Shown here: positions 6,892-14,165 of the stretch, one piece after another | Numbering within the stretch: the stretch's first letter is position 1 | Layout: every line of letters starts with the position of its first letter | Origin: an uncultured Roseiflexaceae bacterium | GTDB lineage: Bacteria > Chloroflexota > Chloroflexia > Chloroflexales > Roseiflexaceae | DNA length: 14,788 bases | Assembly: GCA_903868295.1 (NCBI GenBank) | Contig: CAIPUQ010000353.1 | Span: forward strand, 1-14,788 | Direction: 5' to 3' | Program-made: the position numbers and the translations under genes | Notes under the pieces: model-generated | What the model was told of the DNA's origin: nothing | The model's database searches: none | The model's input: the letters and a program-made list of their open reading frames with translations, nothing else

Positions 6892-7749
6892 ATGCCACGT
6901 TTTCGATTTCAATGGGCAAATATCCCAGAGATACTCAGAACAGAACTTGCGCGCCACCTTGCATTGCCCTCAGCACACCCTGCATCCTTTCAAACGGTCT
7001 TTGGAATGCGCCCCAAAACCGATTTTATACAGCGTGGCTGGAACGTGTTGCTCGATACGTGGCTTTTTCATGACGAACCCGCTGCACTCCGCATTGCCAC
7101 TGCGTTACGAGCACGGAACATCGGTGACACATCCATTGATCACGAACTGCAGTATCTGCAGTCATGCCGCAATTCTGCGGGACTGCGCCAGGTTGTGTTG
7201 GCCGAGTTCATCACGCTCGGCGAAATAAGCGCTGACCAGATTCGTACCCCACCGCATCATTCGGTCACTACTCCATCGGCTCCTACGCAACAGCACAACC
7301 CTCAAGAACAAGCGAACCCGCTGCTAAATCTGTTGGCCATGGTAACGGCAGTCCTCAAGAGCAATGCCTCGACCAAAGACGTCCGTATGACACAAGAAGG
7401 TGACTTGCAGATTCCCTTCGGAAGCAGCAAGGTTTTTCTCACCATAAAGGCCGAACCATTGGGGATTCGTGTGTTTGCTGTGGTGTTGCAGCAGATCCAA
7501 CCAACCCCTGCACTCTATGAAACACTCAACCACATCAACATCAACTTGCCGTGCGGGCGCATCTTTGCATTGAATGATTATGTGGTGATGGAAAGTTCCA
7601 TCCCCATCGAAGCTTTTTCGCCGGCACATCTCGTCGGCACCATCGAGACGGTTGGATTCATTGCCGATACCCTCGATGATCGCCTCATGGCAACATTTGG
7701 TGGAACGATGCAAACATCACAAGCCCCCGAGGACACCATAGATGTCTAA
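6892..7749 (+). CDS. Two-domain protein with YbjN/type-III-secretion-chaperone-like (TY-Chap) C-terminus
   Basis: A 285-residue soluble protein without signal peptide. Residues 1-118 form an N-terminal, mostly helical domain that I do not recognise. Residues 119-142 are a Pro/Gln/His-rich linker. Residues 143-270 resemble the YbjN / type III secretion chaperone fold (TY-Chap): a helix, then MTQEGDLQIPFGSSKVFLTI, LGIRVFAVVLQQI, LYETLNHININLPCGRIFALNDYVVMES and a final helix ending LDDRLMATFGG. Such domains are thought to bind peptides or partner proteins. I prefer the ATG at 6892 because AAAGGGGA lies just upstream; the ATG at 6856 has no good site. The stop overlaps the start of the protease gene by 8 bases, so the two are translationally coupled and probably act together, perhaps with this protein presenting substrates. 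That role is inference. Confidence 0.7.
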   Translation: MPRFRFQWANIPEILRTELARHLALPSAHPASFQTVFGMRPKTDFIQRGWNVLLDTWLFHDEPAALRIATALRARNIGDTSIDHELQYLQSCRNSAGLRQVVLAEFITLGEISADQIRTPPHHSVTTPSAPTQQHNPQEQANPLLNLLAMVTAVLKSNASTKDVRMTQEGDLQIPFGSSKVFLTIKAEPLGIRVFAVVLQQIQPTPALYETLNHININLPCGRIFALNDYVVMESSIPIEAFSPAHLVGTIETVGFIADTLDDRLMATFGGTMQTSQAPEDTIDV

Positions 7750-8638
7750 TGCACTTCTTGCTTTTTCAGACCAACTCGTTGCTACCATCGAGCGTACCCG
7801 ACTCGCCACGGTGACGGTTTCGGGCATGACGACGAATCTCATGGGTGGTGGAATGGGGTCTGGGTGGCTGTATGACGGCGCAGGGCACATTGTCACCAAT
7901 GCACATGTGGTCGAAGGCATTACACGGTTGCTCCAAGTGCAGTTTTCGGGACAAAAAAGTCAAGAGGCGACGATTGTTGGTGTCGATCGTGCATGCGACC
8001 TTGCGGTGTTGCGGTGTACCAATATCGACCAAAGTCGCCGCCCATTGACCGTAAGGACCATCCCCGCTCGGCTTGGGGAGATCTGTATCACCCTCGGTTC
8101 ACCTTTGCGCTACCGCGAATCGGTATCCATGGGCATTGTCAGTGGGCTTGCCCGACAATTGCCGAATGGCGATGGATTCATCGAAGAAATCCTGCAGACA
8201 GATGCTGCAATCAACCCGGGGAACTCGGGCGGTCCGTTGGTGGATGCGCTTGGTACGGTCCTCGGTGTGAACGTCGCGCGTCGTTCCGATGCAGACAATA
8301 TAGGATTTGCCATTGCAGCCGAACTCGTCACCGATATTGTGCCCGAGCTCATAGCACACGGCTCGATTCTGCGCGGGACAATGGGTATTTCCATTGCCGA
8401 ATCGTGGGCTCCAGACGGCACAGAACGGCAAGTCATCACGGTTCAAAAAATCAATACCGCACAATCGCTGTTTCAAATCCACGACACGATTCTTGCATTA
8501 GATGACCAACCAGTCACACGCCGCTATGATGTCCGCAAATATTTATCGCGTGCGCGGATTGGAACAACTGTCACGGTCAACATACAACGGGGGCAAGCAC
8601 AGTTGTCGATACCTGCAGTCGTGATGATACGCACGTAA
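7742..8638 (+). CDS. HtrA-like trypsin-fold serine protease (S1C) with C-terminal PDZ-like domain, no signal peptide
   Basis: A 298-residue protease of the HtrA/Deg type. The catalytic triad is intact: H55 in TNAHVVEG, D86 in ACDLAVL, S162 in NPGNSGGPLVD. The mature-type fold starts almost at once, with GSGWLYDGAGHIVTNAHVVEG at 39-59. The N-terminus (MSNALLAFSDQL) has neither a signal peptide nor a membrane anchor, unlike classical DegP, DegQ or HtrA, so a cytoplasmic location is predicted. Residues about 212-298 form one PDZ-like domain (MGISIAES, VQKINTAQSLFQIHDTILALDDQPV, then a C-terminal strand pair). The ATG at 7742 lies inside the end of the upstream gene, with GAGGA 8 bases before it. 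A small hairpin with a T run about 63 bases after the stop probably ends the operon. Confidence 0.88.
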   Translation: MSNALLAFSDQLVATIERTRLATVTVSGMTTNLMGGGMGSGWLYDGAGHIVTNAHVVEGITRLLQVQFSGQKSQEATIVGVDRACDLAVLRCTNIDQSRRPLTVRTIPARLGEICITLGSPLRYRESVSMGIVSGLARQLPNGDGFIEEILQTDAAINPGNSGGPLVDALGTVLGVNVARRSDADNIGFAIAAELVTDIVPELIAHGSILRGTMGISIAESWAPDGTERQVITVQKINTAQSLFQIHDTILALDDQPVTRRYDVRKYLSRARIGTTVTVNIQRGQAQLSIPAVVMIRT

Positions 8639-8700
8639 AATTTCACTGTTGTGTTCGTTTCGGGACTTGACATACAGAATCTCTATCCACTCATCTGCCA

Positions 8701-8721
8701 AATCACAGAGTGATTGTTTTT
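8701..8721 (+). terminator. Weak rho-independent terminator after the protease gene
   Basis: Stem AATCAC (8701-8706) with GTGATT (8710-8715), loop AGA, then a G and five T (8717-8721). The stem is short and A/T-rich, but order, loop and T run fit an intrinsic terminator. A competing pairing of AATCACA with TGTGATT at 8729-8735 is also possible. Confidence 0.45.
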
Positions 8722-8857
8722 GCTGCTTTGTGATTGATGCTCTGTCTCACATACCGCAGAACAGGAAAGATTTGACCTGGATACTATCCGAATGCACATG
8801 CTGCACACTTGAACAATACCGTTTTTTCTCATATCTCATGTAGCGCACGCTCATACT

Positions 8858-8875
8858 GAGAACAATCATGTTCTC
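8858..8875. promoter_or_regulatory. Perfect 7-bp inverted repeat, candidate operator upstream of the secreted repeat protein
   Basis: GAGAACA (8858-8864) and TGTTCTC (8869-8875) flank a 4-base spacer. The repeat directly abuts TATACT (8876-8881), a plausible -10 box for the gene starting at 8949. A repressor bound here would block that promoter. The binding protein is unknown. Confidence 0.4.
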
Positions 8876-8948
8876 TATACTGTAAGTAGACATAATATTA
8901 AATCCAAAACTCGTAGCATCAGTTTTCTATTTGTGAAAGTAGACCTTC

Positions 8949-11123
8949 GTGTCTCGAATTTCACAGTTGCGTTTTCTTCTTGTCGTGTTGAGCATACCCT
9001 TTTTTGTTGGCGCACACATTGCCGGAGCTTCGAGTCTGGACTGTAGCCTCCGTACCTCTGGTGCAAATTTGTCCGGATGCGACCTCAGGGGGATGAACTT
9101 AGCTGGAATTGATTTAACGGGTGCAGATCTCCGGAATGCAAACCTCTCTCATGCGAATGTCAGTGGTACGATTCTGGCAAATACGCAACTCAGTGGGTTG
9201 CGCTCAGGTGCGGTTGTCGGTGTCCCGAGTAGTTTACCAATGCATTGGGTTGTACTCAGTGGCTACCTGCTCGGTCCATACGCGAACGCGTCAGGCGCAA
9301 TCTTGAGGAACGCCACGATGACTGGCAAAACGCTCACCAGCATAGACTTTAGCAACGCACAGCTCACCAATTTGACTTTGTCAGGCGTTGATTTATCTGG
9401 TGCCACGTTGACCGGTGCCGTTGTCGACGGCGCAACCTTCACGACAGTGTCTTTGGCACATGCAAATCTCGAACAGAGTTCATTTATGGGCGCAACATAC
9501 ACCAGCGTTACGGCTACTGACGTCCAAGGGGCGGGTGTGAATTACGCAGGGGCAACGTTCACAACGAGCGATTTCTCCCGATCGCATTTCGCAGGTGCAA
9601 ATCTATATGGTGCAACACTGACTACTGTGTCATTTATCGATGCGCATTTGCAGGATGCAAATTTTGGGAGTACCGTTTTAACCACAGTGACCTGGGGCAA
9701 CACGATCTGTCCAGATTACACGAACAGTGACACACATGCTTCCACGTGTGTCGGTTCTCTGGTATTGTTGACGGCAACACCAACGACGGTTGCCACCCTC
9801 TCTCCTTCTGCAAGCAAAACCAACACCCCCACATCGCATGCAAGTTTGACTCCCACGCCGACACTCACGGTACCGTTGGCGTCGACCATGACAGACACAC
9901 AAACATCCACACCTGTCGACGCAGGTACCGTGACTGCACTAGGTACGCATACACATACGCCCACAAATCCTGCGACGTTGCCCGACACAAGCACGAGAAC
10001 TCCTATCGTACCGACACTATATACACGAACGAACACCGTTATTGGAACTGATTCGACGAGTCAGACCGCAGTGGTTCCCGAATCGCCAACATTCTCTGCT
10101 ACGCCTGTCAGAACGAGTACACATACCGATACGACTATCCCGACCCGCACAGTAAGGGTCGGGTATACCGGAACAGCGACACAGACAGCGACTGGTACCA
10201 CAGAACTGCCCTCGCTCACCGCCAGATTTGTCCCATATTCCCCAACGGTAACGCCCACCCGAAACCCCTTGGCCCTCATGGATGTTGCAAGTGGAGCATC
10301 GTTCACACTGGGGTTACGTGGGAACGGACAATTGGTCACGTGGGGTGTAAACACGCAAAATCAAACAACCATTCCACCTGCACTTTCGCGGCTTTCTTTT
10401 GTTGAGATCGCTGCGGGTTCGACCTATGCAATGGGGTTGACCTCTACCGGCAAGGTCTTTGCTTGGGGTTCACCGATGTTCGGGCAGACTGCGTTGCCGC
10501 CAGCCGCCAAAACCGGTGTGCAAGCAATCGCAGCTGGGGTCGGACATGGCCTCGCATTGCGCAAAAACGGAGTCGTCATCGCGTGGGGCCGTAATGACAG
10601 TGGTCAGGCGAATGTGCGCAGCGGACTGTTGAATGTCAAAGCGATAGCAGCAGGTGGGGGCTATTCGTTAGCATTACTCGGCGACGGTACCGTCAAACAA
10701 TGGGGCAAGGCGATGCGCCTCTACCCTGTGCCTGCTGCTGCCTATGAAATTATTGCGATTAGTGCAGGGGTGGATCATGCACTAGCGCTCAGAAGCGATG
10801 GTAAAGTCATTGCATGGGGTGCAAACCAGTATGGCCAAACGAATGTTCCGTGGGATCTTCCGCCGGTTGTTGCTGTAACGGCTGGTTTGCAGTATTCACT
10901 GGTGGTGACCAATGCAGCAAAAGTCGTTGGGTGGGGTACGAATACCCACGGACAACGAACGATACCTGCAGGAATTCGTGATATACGTGGCATTGCTGCA
11001 GGGTATGCAAACTCGGTAATTGGACTTAATTCGGGTACTGTTGTGACATTAGGTGCGAAAGCGTTTGGTGCCTTGATGACTCGTACCCCGGTACGTGCAT
11101 CGTCTGCGTCCGTACTCAGATGA
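8949..11123 (+). CDS. Secreted pentapeptide-repeat / Thr-Pro linker / RCC1-repeat protein
   Basis: A 724-residue modular protein. Residues 1-27 look like a signal peptide: basic start, hydrophobic core LRFLLVVLSIPFFVGAHI, then AGAS. Residues about 29-245 carry pentapeptide repeats of the A(N/D/T)LxG type (GANLSG, GCDLRG, GADLRNANLSHANVSG and many degenerate copies), interrupted near 86-110, which form a right-handed beta-helix. A cap with NTICPDYTNS and Cys254/Cys267 follows. Residues 272-440 are a Thr/Ser/Pro-rich, probably disordered linker with TPTPT-like runs. Residues 441-707 hold seven RCC1-like repeats of the form AGxxHxLALxxxGxVxxWG, enough for a complete seven-bladed propeller. No membrane anchor is visible, so it is likely released or held at the surface. 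The start is GTG at 8949, the only start before the signal peptide; its ribosome-binding site is weak. The role may be binding or adhesion, but no enzymatic motif is visible. Confidence 0.85.
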   Translation: MSRISQLRFLLVVLSIPFFVGAHIAGASSLDCSLRTSGANLSGCDLRGMNLAGIDLTGADLRNANLSHANVSGTILANTQLSGLRSGAVVGVPSSLPMHWVVLSGYLLGPYANASGAILRNATMTGKTLTSIDFSNAQLTNLTLSGVDLSGATLTGAVVDGATFTTVSLAHANLEQSSFMGATYTSVTATDVQGAGVNYAGATFTTSDFSRSHFAGANLYGATLTTVSFIDAHLQDANFGSTVLTTVTWGNTICPDYTNSDTHASTCVGSLVLLTATPTTVATLSPSASKTNTPTSHASLTPTPTLTVPLASTMTDTQTSTPVDAGTVTALGTHTHTPTNPATLPDTSTRTPIVPTLYTRTNTVIGTDSTSQTAVVPESPTFSATPVRTSTHTDTTIPTRTVRVGYTGTATQTATGTTELPSLTARFVPYSPTVTPTRNPLALMDVASGASFTLGLRGNGQLVTWGVNTQNQTTIPPALSRLSFVEIAAGSTYAMGLTSTGKVFAWGSPMFGQTALPPAAKTGVQAIAAGVGHGLALRKNGVVIAWGRNDSGQANVRSGLLNVKAIAAGGGYSLALLGDGTVKQWGKAMRLYPVPAAAYEIIAISAGVDHALALRSDGKVIAWGANQYGQTNVPWDLPPVVAVTAGLQYSLVVTNAAKVVGWGTNTHGQRTIPAGIRDIRGIAAGYANSVIGLNSGTVVTLGAKAFGALMTRTPVRASSASVLR

Positions 11124-11164
11124 CGAAAAACGGAGAGCTGAGTGTGTGTGATGAAAAAATCAAT

Positions 11165-11185
11165 TGATTCAAATCGAATCATTTT
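11165..11185. terminator. Probable bidirectional terminator between convergent genes
   Basis: TGATTC (11165-11170) and GAATCA (11176-11181) pair around a 5-base loop. On the plus strand TTTT follows; on the minus strand ATTGATTTTTT follows. It fills the 62-base gap between the convergent RCC1-repeat and P450 genes. The stem is only six A/T-rich pairs, so it is weak. Confidence 0.5.
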
Positions 11186-12547
11186 CTAGCTGGATTTTGC
11201 ATGTGGGCGCACACGCAACGATATACCGTATTTTGGCCGTTGCGTAATTGAAGGCTGTGCAACGACTCGTTGAATCCGTTTTGCTTGCCACGTGCCTGCT
11301 TGTATTGCACGTGCCAGGATCAACGTCAGTTCCATCATTGCGAACTGTTGCCCGATGCACAGCCGTGGTCCCCCTCCAAAAGGAAAGTACGCGTATTTGG
11401 GGAGTTGTGCCATAAAGTCCTGGGTCCAGCGGGAGGGTATAAACGTATCAGGGTCAGCAAAAAAGCGCGGATCGCGGTGCATTGCAGCAGGGCTGAGACT
11501 GATGTTGTGTTCGGCCGGTATGGTGTATGTGTTTGCGCCTATGGTTACCGTCAATGCTTCGAGTGATTCACGTTGGATAACCCACGCAGGCGGGTACAAG
11601 CGCATCGATTCACGGATGACTTGCTCGAGGACTGGGAGGGCCCCCATGTCTTCAATTGTTGGTGCGCGTTGGCCGATGACCGATGCCACCTCCGTCGCGA
11701 GCGTCTGTTGTATCTCTGGATGCGTCGCCAGCAGCCACAGCGTCCAACTCAATGTCAATGCCGTTGTTTCGTGTCCCGCAAGGAACATGGTCTTGCACTC
11801 ATCTCTGAGCTGTGTATCCGACATGGGTGTTTCGTCTATGTCACGTGCAGCCAAAAACATCCCGAGCAAATCGGTGTCGTCCTGTGGGTTCCGTTTGCGT
11901 TCCATGATCATCGCATCGATAACCGTGTCGAACGTCTGCACTGCGTTTTGGTATGCTGCTTCTTCGGCTGGATCGAGCGAACGTTGCAAAATCATCCCCA
12001 GCACTTGCAAGAGCGAATCGCCTGCAAAATGCGCCATGATGGTCTCAAGCGCTCGTCCGATTCGTTCCTTGGCATCGGTGTGTACCGTCCCAAACAGCGT
12101 TTCGGCCACGATGTCGAGGGTCAAACGCATCATCACTGGGTGGATATCAACCCACGAGCCAGGGGAGATGGCGACAAATGTCGTGTCCGCATGACGTGAC
12201 ATCACGGCTGCGTATTCAGCAATGCGGGTGCGATGAAACGCAGGTTGAGCCATCCGTCGCTGGCGTAACCAAAATTCTCCATCGCTCGCCAACAAGCCAT
12301 TTCCAAATACGGGCTTTGCGTGTTGTTTGAGAAATCCATCTTTTTGGATTTTTTTTTGCTGTGTTACCAAAATCTCTTCGACAAGGTCTGGATGCGAAAT
12401 GTACGTGAATTCGCCACCATAGACGTCGACGGTCACGAGGTCCGGATACGTTCGTTGGAGCGCAGTGAAGAATCCAAGTGGGCGAATGCCGACGTCAATA
12501 AGATGGCCGAACCGTGGCAAACCATGTGTGCGTGGAGATGTTTTCAT
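11186..12547 (-). CDS. Cytochrome P450 monooxygenase
   Basis: A 453-residue soluble bacterial P450. Landmarks: the C-helix WLRQRR (93-98), the I-helix oxygen-activation motif AGHETT (257-262), the K-helix ExxR (E313 to R316 in ESMRLYPP), the PERF-like region DPDTFIPSRW (365-374), and the heme loop FPFGGGPRLCIGQ with proximal ligand C397. It resembles the CYP4/CYP102-like group in bacteria, which often oxidises fatty acids or terpenoids; the substrate cannot be assigned. The open frame continues upstream to 12733, but that part overlaps the Rieske gene and a strong hairpin. I therefore take the ATG at 12547, preceded by GGAAAAG. It is the third gene of the FKBP-Rieske-P450 operon, 56 bases after the Rieske stop. 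It needs a ferredoxin and reductase not encoded nearby. Confidence 0.93.
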   Translation of the reverse strand: MKTSPRTHGLPRFGHLIDVGIRPLGFFTALQRTYPDLVTVDVYGGEFTYISHPDLVEEILVTQQKKIQKDGFLKQHAKPVFGNGLLASDGEFWLRQRRMAQPAFHRTRIAEYAAVMSRHADTTFVAISPGSWVDIHPVMMRLTLDIVAETLFGTVHTDAKERIGRALETIMAHFAGDSLLQVLGMILQRSLDPAEEAAYQNAVQTFDTVIDAMIMERKRNPQDDTDLLGMFLAARDIDETPMSDTQLRDECKTMFLAGHETTALTLSWTLWLLATHPEIQQTLATEVASVIGQRAPTIEDMGALPVLEQVIRESMRLYPPAWVIQRESLEALTVTIGANTYTIPAEHNISLSPAAMHRDPRFFADPDTFIPSRWTQDFMAQLPKYAYFPFGGGPRLCIGQQFAMMELTLILARAIQAGTWQAKRIQRVVAQPSITQRPKYGISLRVRPHAKSS

Positions 12548-12563
12548 GTCTTTTCCGGTAACG

Positions 12564-12599
12564 TGACCCGGCGCATGGAGAATGCGCCGGGTCATTTTT
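12564..12599. other. Strong intercistronic hairpin between the Rieske and P450 genes
   Basis: TGACCCGGCGCA (12564-12575) pairs perfectly with 12583-12594 around a 7-base loop. A run of five T (12595-12599) follows only on the plus strand, opposite to the direction of the flanking genes. On the minus strand the hairpin begins 9 bases after the Rieske stop and has no T run downstream. There it may act as an mRNA processing or stability element; on the plus strand it would terminate antisense transcription. Confidence 0.75.
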
Positions 12600-12603
12600 G
12601 TGT

Positions 12604-13695
12604 TTAGGCCATGGGGATATTGAGGTGCTCGCAGATGAGGCTGTGGAAATGATGCACACCGTTCTCGCGGAGGACCGAAAATCGCCCAGTGGTGTATGAC
12701 CGCGAACGGAGTCGGCGTTGCACCGTTTCGCACAGTTCGATGTCTTCTTGTTGTACCAAATCACTGAATGCAAAATTTTTGGCAAAATCCTCAGCAACAC
12801 CGGGACGCTTTGCATCGCGTAGGTACCATTCAAACACCGTGACGGTCTTTTCTGGTCCGAGCGGCAAAATGATGTTGATTTGGATGTTGTCTGGATATAT
12901 GTTCAGCATCAGATTCGGGAACACCCAATAGTAGAGTGCCTGTGCGTCTTCGTCTTTCTCGAGATTGCGACGGTACAAATTGTCTTCTTTGGCACGAATG
13001 GGGGCATACTGCTTGGAGTAATACCGTTCGGTGATGACTTGATACTCGTTGTAGTCAATGAGCTTGAACAATCCGGGATGTGCAATTGGGATGTGGTAGC
13101 CCTCGAGGTAGTTATCGACGTAGACCTTCCAATTGCAGTTGATTTCATAGTCGACGCGCTTGTAGAAGCCCATTTCGGCAATGTTCATCCGTACGGTTTC
13201 GGGGATGATTGCCCCTAGGACGTCCTGTAACGATGGCGTCTCTTCGTCTAAACAGACAAAAATAAACGGTCCCCAGGTGTCGACACGGACGGGAGTGAGC
13301 CCAAATTTGTCGCGATCGAAGTTCTCGACACCGTCAAATTCAGGGGTATTCATGAGTTTTCCGTCGAGACCATAGGTCCAGCCATGATACATACACTGGA
13401 GTGTTTTGCGATGGCCCGGACCGTTGGCTACGGCACCCGCACGATGTTTGCAGACATTGTAAAACGCAAAAATCGTCCCTGCAGTGTCACGCGTAATCAC
13501 CAACGGTTCGTCTACGACGGAGCAGGTGAAGAAATCTCCTGGGCGCTGGAGCTGTTCGAGTCTCCCGACAAGCTGCCAGGTTTTGCAGAAAATATGTTCT
13601 TTCTCAGCTTCGAGGACCGCCGGGTCTGTGTACCAGTCGGCGGGAATGGTCGTTGCAGTCGCGATGTCCTTCGAAAAGATAAATGGCGTTGCCAT
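12604..13695 (-). CDS. Rieske non-heme iron oxygenase, catalytic (alpha) subunit
   Basis: A 363-residue oxygenase alpha subunit. The Rieske [2Fe-2S] motif is C82-x-H84 and C101-x-x-H104 (VCKHRAG and CMYHGWTYGLDG). The mononuclear iron site is in NWKVYVDNYLEGYHIPIAHPG (from residue 188), with H201 and H206 and probably D318 (QQEDIELCE) as the third ligand. The residue usually bridging the two centres (an Asp in naphthalene dioxygenase) aligns with E198. A glutamate there is known from carnitine monooxygenase CntA and relatives acting on quaternary amines, so choline, betaine or carnitine-like substrates are a reasonable guess. The C-terminal GRFSVLRENGVHHFHSL fits this group. AAGGA overlaps the FKBP stop and lies upstream of the ATG; the gap to the FKBP gene is only 5 bases. 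No reductase is present in the window. Confidence 0.92.
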   Translation of the reverse strand: MATPFIFSKDIATATTIPADWYTDPAVLEAEKEHIFCKTWQLVGRLEQLQRPGDFFTCSVVDEPLVITRDTAGTIFAFYNVCKHRAGAVANGPGHRKTLQCMYHGWTYGLDGKLMNTPEFDGVENFDRDKFGLTPVRVDTWGPFIFVCLDEETPSLQDVLGAIIPETVRMNIAEMGFYKRVDYEINCNWKVYVDNYLEGYHIPIAHPGLFKLIDYNEYQVITERYYSKQYAPIRAKEDNLYRRNLEKDEDAQALYYWVFPNLMLNIYPDNIQINIILPLGPEKTVTVFEWYLRDAKRPGVAEDFAKNFAFSDLVQQEDIELCETVQRRLRSRSYTTGRFSVLRENGVHHFHSLICEHLNIPMA

Positions 13696-13700
13696 AGTTC

Positions 13701-14054
13701 TTATCCTTGCACGCTCAAGAGTTCGACATCGAAAATCAACGTCGCATTGGGCGGAATAACCCCGGCAGCACCGCGTGCGCCGTACCCCAAATCAGCAGGG
13801 ATCGTGAGCGTACGTCGACCACCGACCTTCATGGACATGACGCCTTCGTCCCATCCCTTAATGACCTGGCCTACGCCGATGATGAAGGTGAACGGGTCTT
13901 TGCGGTCTACCGAAGAGTCGAACTTCTTACCGTTTTCGAGTGTGCCGGTGTAATGCACGGTGACTTGCTTGCCTTTTGTGGGTGCAACACCGGTACCGAT
14001 GACGTGATCGACATACTGCAAGCCGGATTCGGTGGTATTCTTGAGTTCTGACAT
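13701..14054 (-). CDS. FKBP-type peptidyl-prolyl cis-trans isomerase
   Basis: A 117-residue single-domain FKBP that catalyses cis-trans isomerisation of Xaa-Pro bonds and can act as a folding helper. The active-site set of human FKBP12 is fully conserved at a constant offset of nine: Y35, F45, D46, F55, V64, I65, W68, Y91, F108. Typical strings are VTVHYTGTLENG, GQVIKGWDEG and IPADLGYG. There is no signal peptide, so it is cytoplasmic. The ATG at 14054 has only a weak ribosome-binding site. It is the first gene of the minus-strand operon and ends 5 bases before the Rieske start, so it could assist folding of the downstream oxygenases; that link is inference from position. Confidence 0.95.
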   Translation of the reverse strand: MSELKNTTESGLQYVDHVIGTGVAPTKGKQVTVHYTGTLENGKKFDSSVDRKDPFTFIIGVGQVIKGWDEGVMSMKVGGRRTLTIPADLGYGARGAAGVIPPNATLIFDVELLSVQG

Positions 14055-14105
14055 GGTGGGTTCGCTTTCTTACTTCGTCAAAAGACCTTCGTACGTTGAG
14101 TGGGC

Positions 14106-14133
14106 TTGCCGACACACAGCACTGACATATAAT
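14106..14133 (+). promoter_or_regulatory. Predicted sigma70-type promoter for the GT39-like gene
   Basis: TTGCCG (14106-14111, four of six) is separated by 16 bases from a perfect TATAAT (14128-14133). The start codon at 14166 lies 33 bases beyond the -10 box. The site is in the 111-base gap shared with the divergent FKBP operon. Confidence 0.6.
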
Positions 14134-14165
14134 TGAACATCAAGCACTGATACAAGGACAGCATC

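Larger units (their letters stand above)
8639..8948. other. 310-base intergenic region: weak terminator and candidate operator, no gene
   Basis: AT-richer than its flanks. It holds a weak terminator near 8701-8721 and a perfect inverted repeat at 8858-8875 just before TATACT (8876-8881). A TTGACA at 8667-8672 lacks a -10 box at proper spacing. TTGAAC at 8809-8814 has only TATCTC 17 bases downstream. No convincing coding frame, tRNA or other RNA gene was seen. Confidence 0.6.

Noticed and set aside
8667..8672. Consensus TTGACA as a promoter element
   Set aside because: No -10 box occurs at 16-18 bases spacing, and it lies upstream of the probable terminator of the protease operon.
8860..8873. 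GAAC...GTTC as a LexA (SOS) box
   Set aside because: The spacing is six bases rather than the four of the Gram-positive type LexA site, and no DNA-damage gene follows.
11292..12194. 300-codon open frame on the plus strand opposite the P450 gene
   Set aside because: It is antisense to a P450 with intact I-helix, ExxR and heme motifs. The translation is Ser/Cys-rich and has no recognisable domain.
12548..12733. N-terminal extension of the P450 frame to 12733
   Set aside because: The extension overlaps the Rieske coding region and contains the strong hairpin at 12564-12599. The ATG at 12547 gives a normal P450 N-terminus.
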